Of a DNA stretch of 7,012 nt, positions 1-4,980 are shown piece by piece; the stretch's first letter is position 1, and each line of letters starts with the position of its first letter. A program made the position numbers and the translations under genes. The notes below the pieces were generated by a model. The model was not told where the DNA came from. It saw only the letters and a list, made by a program, of their open reading frames with translations, and searched no databases. Origin of the DNA: an uncultured Bacillota bacterium (GTDB lineage: Bacteria > Bacillota > Clostridia > Caldicoprobacterales > UBA3941); NCBI GenBank assembly GCA_937960725.1, contig CALGOY010000032.1:1-7012 (forward strand). Reading direction: 5' to 3'.

Positions 1-201
1 TGCCATTTCCAAACTTATTAAGCTGCTTGCTAAATCTCCATCCTCGACTATCTTAATCCCTTCTTGACTGGCCTTTTCAATAATTTTCCCTGCAACTACC
101 CCCATACCCTTGGCCACTACAAAGGGGGCCCCTTTAATATCCGGGTTATATTTTAGCCCTACAGCTATTTTTCTTTCCTTCTTTTTCTCCAAAACAATCA
201 C
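1..201 (-). CDS. FlhB C-terminal-like small cytosolic protein (ylqH type), partial
   Basis: The first 67 residues are visible; the C-terminus lies beyond the left edge. The sequence matches the part of the FlhB/YscU export-switch family just after the NPTH autocleavage site: residues 11-20 (KIAVGLKYNP), 25-32 (APFVVAKG) and 49-55 (IKIVEDG) follow the FlhB pattern AVALxYxP...AP.VVAKG...IPIVED. It has no membrane domain and no NPTH motif before the match, so it resembles the free-standing FlhB-C paralogues of firmicutes. True FlhB binds FliK in the flagellar export gate; the role of the short paralogue is not settled. The start is taken as GTG at 201, overlapping the stop of the upstream FliK-like gene (GTGTGA), which suggests translational coupling. 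The ribosome site is weak, and TTG at 192 is an alternative start in the same frame. Confidence 0.85.
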   Translation of the reverse strand, partial: MIVLEKKKERKIAVGLKYNPDIKGAPFVVAKGMGVVAGKIIEKASQEGIKIVEDGDLASSLISLEMA

Positions 202-1673
202 ACCCTGATATTCAGATTATAGCTGCTAGGCAGGTCGTTTTCCATGAATAAATTTAATACATCAGGTTTCTCGTCTTCTTTTATGTTAATTATAACATTG
301 TTTAAACCTAGGCTATTTAATCTTTTCTTAAGTATATAAAATCGTTTTCTCAAATAATCTTTAAATTCCCTATCTACAATAAAATCGGCCTTAAATTCCC
401 TATCACTGATGCTGCAATATACATCTACTTGCTTTAAATTTTTAGTGTTTAAGGAAATATATGCACTATAGCTATTTTTATGTTGTCTGTTTTTCTTTTT
501 TACAATAATCAAACTGCTATTTTCTTTTTCTTCATTGAATTTCAATGGTATATGTATAAACGTATAGTAAGTGTTCATCCTGCTGTATAAATCTAGACTA
601 TCTAAAAATTTATTTAACCTTATATCCAACTCCCTAGACAAATCTTTACTGGATTTTATATAAGATGGGAGCTGCTCTAACGCATCCCTAAGCTGCCGAA
701 AAAACTCTTCTATAGCTTCCTTGCTAATTTGATTTTCTCCATCCAGCCTTATCAGCTCAAAATCCTGCAAAGGGCTCGCTATCCCCCGTTTATTCTCCTT
801 TATAAACTCAAGCAGGTTAAGCAAGGGTTTAGCTATTCCTTCGCCTTTATTAATTAAGTTGCTAATCTTTTCGATATTGTCCAATGACACCTCCATGCCC
901 AATCGGGTCAATATAACAATCCTATTTATTAAGCTCTGCTTAGATACATCCCTAGGGAAAATGGCTTTTAACTTTGAATATACAGCTTCGGTTACGTCGA
1001 CCAATTCCATATCTTCCTGTAGATGTGCATTGTCTATCCCTACACTAGAAGTTTCCTGTGCTTCACTCGTATTGCCCACTTGATTGCTTGTTTCTAATCT
1101 TCCATGCTCGATAATATCCGGCTTTATACCAGGCTTTACTTTTAGAAGTTTCATAATGCTCTCAGCTGTAGGTGATTTATCAGCTTTGACGGCAAATATC
1201 CTTTCCCCTTTTTCTATGTGTATCAAGCCTTCCAGCTTGTCTAAAGTTTTGACTAATGTTTCTATATCTTCCTTCGTCAGGGGCAATTTGTTATTTACAG
1301 CAGCCTTTATTAAAAGAGTGTTTTCTTCATTGTTTTCAAGATTATTTACAGCAAGCACTTTACTTATAAAGGCTTCCACAGCCTTATCAGAATCTATATC
1401 TCTATTTACTGTTGAATTGAAATCCTCTCTATTAACAGGAGATAAAACTAGCTTCCCATCTTCTATACTTTTTACAAAAAAACTTGCCAGCTGCCCCTTT
1501 AGCCCCTCCATATTTATCAATGTTTTTGCGTCTATCAGCTTCCCATTTTCAAGCAAAATAGTTACGTTGCTTCCACTAACCTCTACTACCCTTGCTTTTA
1601 TAGTCATACCCTCTTTCAGGACTTTGCTATCTATATTCAATCTATCACTAATATTAAAGCCAGCAATCTTCAT
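198..1673 (-). CDS. FliK-like (flagellar hook-length control C-terminal-like) protein, ylqG type
   Basis: This is a 491-residue soluble protein with no signal peptide or membrane segment. Residues about 15-80 form a beta-rich segment (motifs EGMTIKARVVEV, VTILLENG, KLVLSPV) like the small barrel at the start of many FliK-like proteins. The middle is polar and helical. Residues about 380-475 (YSAYISLNTKNLKQVDVYCSI, then a helix and NVIINIKED) match the pattern of the FliK C-terminal domain: amphipathic strands, an arginine/lysine-rich helix and a final strand. Similarity is by fold pattern and gene context, so it is moderate. The gene overlaps the downstream FlhB-C-like gene by 4 bases; FliK and FlhB-C are known binding partners in the flagellum, which supports both calls. 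ATG at 1673 has AGGAG at 1687-1691, 13 bases upstream, a rather long spacing. Whether it acts in the flagellum cannot be told from here. Confidence 0.7.
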   Translation of the reverse strand: MKIAGFNISDRLNIDSKVLKEGMTIKARVVEVSGSNVTILLENGKLIDAKTLINMEGLKGQLASFFVKSIEDGKLVLSPVNREDFNSTVNRDIDSDKAVEAFISKVLAVNNLENNEENTLLIKAAVNNKLPLTKEDIETLVKTLDKLEGLIHIEKGERIFAVKADKSPTAESIMKLLKVKPGIKPDIIEHGRLETSNQVGNTSEAQETSSVGIDNAHLQEDMELVDVTEAVYSKLKAIFPRDVSKQSLINRIVILTRLGMEVSLDNIEKISNLINKGEGIAKPLLNLLEFIKENKRGIASPLQDFELIRLDGENQISKEAIEEFFRQLRDALEQLPSYIKSSKDLSRELDIRLNKFLDSLDLYSRMNTYYTFIHIPLKFNEEKENSSLIIVKKKNRQHKNSYSAYISLNTKNLKQVDVYCSISDREFKADFIVDREFKDYLRKRFYILKKRLNSLGLNNVIINIKEDEKPDVLNLFMENDLPSSYNLNIRV

Positions 1674-1704
1674 AATGACTTTCCCGCTCCTATAACCTAT
1701 AATA

Positions 1705-1734
1705 AGTATACTCGTATTGTTTTTACCATATAAA
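1705..1734 (-). promoter_or_regulatory. Candidate sigma-A promoter of the FliK-like/FlhB-like pair
   Basis: On the minus strand, TTTATA (1729-1734) and TATACT (1705-1710) are separated by 18 bases. They match the -35 and -10 consensus at 4 and 5 of 6 positions. Transcription would start near 1698, just ahead of the AGGAG at 1687-1691. In AT-rich DNA such matches arise by chance, so this is tentative. Confidence 0.4.
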
Positions 1735-1763
1735 GAAGCAATTTTATTGTTTATATAAATCAG

Positions 1764-1790
1764 TATAGAAGAGCCAGCTCTAGTTCTATA
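1764..1790 (-). terminator. Hairpin just after the flavodoxin stop, possible weak terminator
   Basis: TATAGAA (1764-1770) pairs with TTCTATA (1784-1790), and GAGC (1771-1774) pairs with GCTC (1777-1780). Three unpaired bases, TAG, lie on one side and the tip is two bases (in RNA the last pair would open). It starts three bases beyond the flavodoxin stop codon. No clear U-run follows on the minus strand, so it may be a processed 3' end or a weak terminator rather than a full intrinsic one. Confidence 0.35.
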
Positions 1791-1793
1791 GAT

Positions 1794-2270
1794 TTAGCTG
1801 AATAAAATTTGGGCTGCTATTCTTTCTATAAACTTTTCCGCTCTTTTAAAATCCTTATCATTGTGATGGCCCTGGGACAATCTGCCTATAATATCGAAAA
1901 TCTTTTTATCAGTAAATTCCTTCGCTATAAAGCCCCCCTTGCATGCAAAGCTTCCTATGTTTATCGCGCCCTTTGATTCTAGATGTCTAATTAACTTATT
2001 ATTATAAAACTTCATCCCAATCCCACTGGTTGAAAATACAAAAACATTTTTACCCTTTAAATCTAATTTGTCAACTACCCTAAACAACTTCAGAGACAGG
2101 CTCTCCCTGTATACTCCGGAGCCAAACCCAATTAGATCGTAATTTTCTACATCAATATCACTAATATCACTTATGTTTATCAGCTCCGCATTTAGTTTAT
2201 CGGCGAATATTCTAGCTATTTTTTCAGTGTTTTGCTTATAGTCGGAATAATATATAATTAGAGATTTCAT
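1794..2270 (-). CDS. Flavodoxin-like FMN-binding protein
   Basis: This is a 158-residue single-domain protein of the flavodoxin fold, expected to bind FMN and act as a cytosolic electron carrier or small flavin reductase. Visible parts are an N-terminal strand and phosphate loop (residues 3-18, LIIYYSDYKQNTEKIA), the second FMN loop GFGSGVY (48-54), the third loop FSTSGIG (79-85), and a C-terminal stretch GRLSQGHHND (129-138) followed by a helix. The loop has SDYKQNT where classical flavodoxins have the TGNT signature. This, with the GFGSG, FSTSG and C-terminal GRPN-like segments, points to the 'flavodoxin family protein' group of anaerobes and methanogens rather than to long-chain flavodoxin. 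The start is ATG at 2270, with AGGAGG nine bases upstream; a TTG six bases earlier lies too close to that site. The gene is a separate unit from dps, which ends at a terminator. Confidence 0.85.
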   Translation of the reverse strand: MKSLIIYYSDYKQNTEKIARIFADKLNAELINISDISDIDVENYDLIGFGSGVYRESLSLKLFRVVDKLDLKGKNVFVFSTSGIGMKFYNNKLIRHLESKGAINIGSFACKGGFIAKEFTDKKIFDIIGRLSQGHHNDKDFKRAEKFIERIAAQILFS

Positions 2271-2279
2271 AATCAAATT

Positions 2280-2285
2280 CCTCCT
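2280..2285 (-). promoter_or_regulatory. Ribosome binding site that sets the flavodoxin start
   Basis: AGGAGG on the minus strand ends nine bases before ATG at 2270. It is only three bases from the earlier in-frame TTG at 2276, so ATG is the better start. Confidence 0.85.
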
Positions 2286-2329
2286 GCTAAATCCTCTTGC
2301 ATTTATTTTTACAATGAAGCAACGTTTTT

Positions 2330-2358
2330 ATAATTAGAGCAATATAGCTCTAATACAA
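2330..2358 (-). promoter_or_regulatory. Candidate flavodoxin promoter overlapping a palindrome
   Basis: On the minus strand, TTGTAT (2353-2358) and AATTAT (2330-2335) are 17 bases apart, matching the sigma-A consensus at 3 and 4 of 6 positions. This is the best pair between the dps terminator and the flavodoxin ribosome site. The leader would be about 50 bases. The 22-bp palindrome at 2333-2354 fills the spacer, which would suit repression by a dimeric regulator. Confidence 0.3.
2333..2354. repeat. Perfect 8-bp inverted repeat, possible operator
   Basis: ATTAGAGC (2333-2340) and GCTCTAAT (2347-2354) are perfect reverse complements separated by six bases (AATATA). The element lies between the dps terminator and the flavodoxin gene. 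It may be a DNA operator for the flavodoxin promoter. It does not look like a terminator: on the minus strand it is followed by TATAAAA rather than a T-run. It does not match the Fur or PerR box consensus as I know them. Confidence 0.6.
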
Positions 2359-2387
2359 AAAAGGAGTCACTCTCTTCAGTGACTCCT
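2357..2387 (-). terminator. Intrinsic terminator of dps
   Basis: Read on the minus strand, a 10-bp stem (AGGAGTCACT with AGTGACTCCT) closes a six-base loop (GAAGAG) and is followed by a run of Ts (TTTTTTG, the first T being in the stem). It lies just over 20 bases beyond the dps stop codon. This is a textbook rho-independent terminator and separates dps from the flavodoxin gene. Confidence 0.93.
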
Positions 2388-2409
2388 CCTGCTCACTTTT
2401 TTATTACAA

Positions 2410-2844
2410 TTATGCAAGCATAGATTTTACAAACCATATGTTCTTGCTATAGCCTGCTACGTGTTCTTCAAACTCCATTACTACCTCGAAATCCCCATCT
2501 TCATCTGCTTCATTTCTTATTTCAGTTGCTAATCTTTTCATTTCATTTAGATAATCTAGTATAATTTCAAGTGACTCTCTAATGGTAAACTGATCCTTGT
2601 CCAGCTCCTTAATAGTTGCATTTTCTACATAATCGGTCAACCTTACTAAGGGCTTTTCACCTTTCATTTTAAGTAATTCTGCTACAGCATCAAACTTTTC
2701 AAAGAAGTCCTCATATAATTCTTCGGTAAACTCATGAATTTGAACGAACTGTAGTCCCTCAACGTTCCAATGTAAGTTATGCAAGTTTGCATTTAATACA
2801 GCTAAATTGGATAAGTATTGGTTTAATTTCTTATAATCTCTCAT
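2410..2844 (-). CDS. dps: Dps-family ferritin-like protein
   Basis: This 144-residue protein belongs to the Dps/miniferritin family, which forms dodecamers that oxidise Fe(II), usually with hydrogen peroxide, store iron and protect DNA in the cytosol. The diagnostic segment NLHWNVEG is at residues 23-30. The inter-subunit ferroxidase ligands can be placed by spacing: H25, H37, E41, D52 and E56 correspond to the known H-H-D-D-E set, with Glu in place of one Asp. The length is near the short end of the family, and there is no long lysine-rich N-terminal tail, so direct DNA binding by a tail is not expected. The start is ATG at 2844, with AGGAGG six bases upstream. An in-frame GTG at 2862 lies upstream of that ribosome site and is rejected. 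The gene is monocistronic or at least ends its transcript at the terminator at 2357-2387. No PerR-like box was seen upstream. Confidence 0.93.
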   Translation of the reverse strand: MRDYKKLNQYLSNLAVLNANLHNLHWNVEGLQFVQIHEFTEELYEDFFEKFDAVAELLKMKGEKPLVRLTDYVENATIKELDKDQFTIRESLEIILDYLNEMKRLATEIRNEADEDGDFEVVMEFEEHVAGYSKNIWFVKSMLA

Positions 2845-2850
2845 GTTAAC

Positions 2851-2856
2851 CCTCCT
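2851..2856 (-). promoter_or_regulatory. Ribosome binding site that sets the dps start
   Basis: AGGAGG (within AAGGAGGG) lies six bases before ATG at 2844. Because it falls inside the longer reading frame that begins at GTG 2862, it argues for the shorter protein. Confidence 0.85.
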
Positions 2857-2872
2857 TATCACTAGTATGGTC

Positions 2873-2901
2873 TTTATCCGTTAATTTATTAATACCCCCA
2901 A
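2873..2901 (-). promoter_or_regulatory. Weak candidate dps promoter
   Basis: On the minus strand, TTGGGG (2896-2901) and GATAAA (2873-2878) are 17 bases apart, matching consensus at 3 and 4 of 6. It is the best placed pair in the 124 bases between the kinase stop and the dps start. There is no convincing terminator after the kinase gene, so dps could also receive read-through. Confidence 0.25.
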
Positions 2902-2968
2902 ATATATCTATTTAAACGAAGATTTTCTAAAATTTCTATATAAATTGTTGGATAAGTAGTAATTTTTC

Positions 2969-3982
2969 CTACTCCGCTATAGCCGATTGCCCCTCTTCGT
3001 CTATATATTCAACGGTTACCCCTTCTCCCAATGGATCTAATTCTATAAACTCCGTAGCACCAGCCTCTTTCAGTGCCTCTATCGTCCTCTGGGGCTCTAA
3101 AGTCAAGGCAATTATCGTACCTCCGCCACCGGCTCCTGCCAGCTTAGCAGCCAAGGCGCCGTTTTCCTTTGCCACCTTGATCATATAATTGTTCTGCTCC
3201 CCGGAGTCTGCCAAGCTATCCTGTATCCTGTGATTTTCATTCATCAAGTAGCCCAGCTGTTCCCAATCCTTATTCAGCAGCGCCTTTTTCCCCTCTCGGG
3301 CAATGTCAGCAATCTCCTTATAGCCCTCAATTACAGCCTTATCCCCTTCCAGCCATCTCTCCCGTAGGGGTTTATGGAAATTGCCGGAATGATGTTTAAT
3401 GCCCGTATGGGCGATAACAAAAGGAAGCTCAGAAACATAGCCACTTAGCGGTTCAACCGTAGCATATATTTCATCGTCTAAATCCTTGTAATACTCTTTT
3501 CCCCTAAAATCTAAATAATTAAGCCCTCCAAATGTAGTCATATAGGCATCCTGGTATCCGCACTGACATTTCATGTAGTGCAGCTCAATAGTACGGTTTA
3601 ATTCCGCCAAATGATACTTATGATACTTCAAGCCAACATAAGATGTAACAGCTGACAGCACGCTGGACAAAACAGCCGTAGAGCCTGCCAGTCCTGCCTG
3701 AGCCGGTACATCCGTCCGTATGGAAATCTTAGCTTTCAAATCATAAAGCTTAAAATAGCGAAGGACAGCCCGGACAACGTCGAAATAATCCCCTTTGTTT
3801 TCAAAATCGTTTCTCCATTTCAATAGCTTAGTGCCAAAATTATTTTCTATAATTAGTTGATCGCTTTTTTCAATTATAACCTCTGCTCTGTTCTTAATAG
3901 AACAGGCTATCATCGTTCCCCCGTATCCATCTGTAGGATTTCCAATAATGCCCGCTCTTCCCGGCGCAGTTACCCTAATCAA
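2969..3982 (-). CDS. GHMP-family sugar kinase, glucuronokinase-like
   Basis: This 337-residue cytosolic kinase should transfer phosphate from ATP to a small sugar, probably at C1. All three GHMP motifs are visible: APGRAGIIGNPTDGYGG (6-22), the ATP loop PAQAGLAGSTAV (93-104, Ala and Thr replacing residues of the usual GLGSSAA), and LAGAGGGG (281-288). GYQD at 142-145 supplies the likely catalytic Asp145, followed by GGLNYLDF. The LGNPSDGYxG-type start, E...GxQD...GGLxxxDF, RxRWLxGD (207-214) and ALLNKD (234-239) match plant glucuronokinase as I remember it, better than galactokinase, mevalonate kinase or heptose kinases. The GalU-type gene lies 23 bases upstream, so the pair could turn a free sugar (perhaps glucuronate) into a UDP-sugar. 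The start is taken as TTG 3982 because of ribosome site spacing; GTG 3991 is an alternative. Exact substrate is uncertain. Confidence 0.85.
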   Translation of the reverse strand: MIRVTAPGRAGIIGNPTDGYGGTMIACSIKNRAEVIIEKSDQLIIENNFGTKLLKWRNDFENKGDYFDVVRAVLRYFKLYDLKAKISIRTDVPAQAGLAGSTAVLSSVLSAVTSYVGLKYHKYHLAELNRTIELHYMKCQCGYQDAYMTTFGGLNYLDFRGKEYYKDLDDEIYATVEPLSGYVSELPFVIAHTGIKHHSGNFHKPLRERWLEGDKAVIEGYKEIADIAREGKKALLNKDWEQLGYLMNENHRIQDSLADSGEQNNYMIKVAKENGALAAKLAGAGGGGTIIALTLEPQRTIEALKEAGATEFIELDPLGEGVTVEYIDEEGQSAIAE

Positions 3983-3986
3983 ATAA

Positions 3987-3995
3987 ATCACCTCT
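3987..3995 (-). promoter_or_regulatory. Ribosome binding site that sets a TTG start for the kinase
   Basis: AGAGGTGAT on the minus strand fits the full anti-Shine-Dalgarno complement well. Its GAGG core ends eight bases before TTG at 3982. The in-frame GTG at 3991 lies within this site, so it is unlikely to be the start. Confidence 0.75.
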
Positions 3996-4005
3996 ATACA
4001 CTTAA

Positions 4006-4890
4006 TTACAGATTAAACTTTTCAATAATATACTGTTTTAACTGATACCCATATTTTTCATCATTCAGCGCAAAATCTACAAAAGCATTGTAGTAGGATT
4101 GCATATTGCCTATATCATACCTTTTTTCCTTCTCAGTCAAGCTGACAGAATATCCGTCAACCCCTTCTTTCAGTAACAAGCGGATAGCATCTGTCAGCTG
4201 TATCTCCCCGCCCTTGCCAGGGCTTGTCCGACTCAATGCATCAAAAATTTTTGCCGGCATGATATACCTAGCAGCTATCGCCAATGTGGATGGCGCATTA
4301 TGCGGGGATGGCTTCTCAACCAAGTCTTTAATCTTCACAACCCCATCTTTAGCTTCTCCGTCGGGAATAACAATACCGTATCGATGTACTTCTTGCCGCG
4401 GAACATACCTAGTGCCAATTACAAAACAATTTTCTCTCTTCTCATACTGCTCAATCATCCTTTGAAGCAGTATCTTATTCTCTTTAGAGTAAATAATAGA
4501 ATCGCCTAAGGCAATAATAAACGGTTCATTCCCTACAAAATCCCTAGCACAGTTTACAGCATCTCCCAGTCCCTTAGGTATGCTCTGCCTTGTATAGAAG
4601 AAGTTTACATCCATATCCTCAAATTTAAGCTCCTCCAGCAAATCCTTCTGTCCGCTAAAGGCCAGCATACGATTAAGCTCATTGTCCTTGTCAAAATAAT
4701 CCTCTATAGCCCGCTTCTTTTGACCGGTGATGAACAAGATTTGGGTAACGCCTACGCTAGCCAATTCTTCAACTATGTATTGAATACAGGGCTTTCTGCC
4801 TAAGGGTAGCATCTCTTTGGGCTGTGTCTTTGTCAGTGGAAGCATCCTAGTTCCTAGTCCAGCTGCCGGGATTACCGCTTTTCGTATCAA
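4006..4890 (-). CDS. galU: UTP-sugar-1-phosphate uridylyltransferase, GalU type
   Basis: This 294-residue cytosolic enzyme should join UTP and a sugar 1-phosphate (classically glucose 1-phosphate) to give a UDP-sugar and pyrophosphate. The N-terminal nucleotide loop and catalytic Lys are clear: RKAVIPAAGLGTR (3-15), then QPKEMLP (23-29). Further family marks are IQYIVEE, LGD (metal-binding Asp), DLVEKP, and GKGGEIQLTDAI near the sugar site. Length is normal for bacterial GalU. Two places differ from the usual pattern: GLGDAV where GalU normally has GLGHAV, and LGDSI where it has LGDD. The glucuronokinase-like gene 23 bases downstream makes another sugar 1-phosphate possible. The start is TTG 4890, with GGGGAG eight bases upstream; TTG 4908 has no ribosome site. 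It has its own promoter at 4941-4969, and rmlB read-through is also possible. Confidence 0.93.
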   Translation of the reverse strand: MIRKAVIPAAGLGTRMLPLTKTQPKEMLPLGRKPCIQYIVEELASVGVTQILFITGQKKRAIEDYFDKDNELNRMLAFSGQKDLLEELKFEDMDVNFFYTRQSIPKGLGDAVNCARDFVGNEPFIIALGDSIIYSKENKILLQRMIEQYEKRENCFVIGTRYVPRQEVHRYGIVIPDGEAKDGVVKIKDLVEKPSPHNAPSTLAIAARYIMPAKIFDALSRTSPGKGGEIQLTDAIRLLLKEGVDGYSVSLTEKEKRYDIGNMQSYYNAFVDFALNDEKYGYQLKQYIIEKFNL

Positions 4891-4898
4891 GCTTAACT

Positions 4899-4904
4899 CT
4901 CCCC
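4899..4904 (-). promoter_or_regulatory. Ribosome binding site that sets a TTG start for galU
   Basis: GGGGAG (within GAGGGGAG) ends eight bases before TTG at 4890. It lies inside the longer frame from TTG 4908, which has no site of its own. The protein then begins MIRKAVIPAAG, as usual for GalU. Confidence 0.8.
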
Positions 4905-4940
4905 TCAACTAACATTATCGTTAAATACTTGTCTTTTTAT

Positions 4941-4969
4941 ATTATAATGCTACACATACAAATTCGCAA
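4941..4969 (-). promoter_or_regulatory. Sigma-A-type promoter of galU-kinase
   Basis: On the minus strand, TTGCGA (4964-4969) and a perfect TATAAT (4941-4946) are exactly 17 bases apart. This sits in the 90-base gap between rmlB and galU. Transcription would begin near 4934, giving a leader of about 45 bases. It suggests that galU and the kinase can be expressed apart from rmlB. Confidence 0.65.
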
Positions 4970-4980
4970 ATTTTTATAGT

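Noticed and set aside
1084..1695. Plus-strand open frame of about 200 codons opposite the FliK-like gene, with a shorter one at 859-1083
   Set aside because: Both lie antisense to a well-supported gene, have no ribosome site and encode low-complexity Ser/Leu/Phe-rich sequence typical of the reverse of a Lys/Glu-rich gene.
2940..2968. Terminator after the kinase gene
   Set aside because: Only a four-pair GTAG/CTAC stem with an A-rich loop is present and no T-run follows. I cannot support a terminator, although the dps gene begins 124 bases on.
2851..2968. PerR or Fur box upstream of dps
   Set aside because: I looked for TTATAAT-type and GATAAT-type palindromes; none is present beyond short AT-rich half-matches.
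4961..4974. AAATT/AATTT inverted repeat after rmlB as a terminator
   Set aside because: The stem is only five A-T pairs and no clean T-run follows on the minus strand; it also overlaps the galU -35 element. rmlB may read through into galU.
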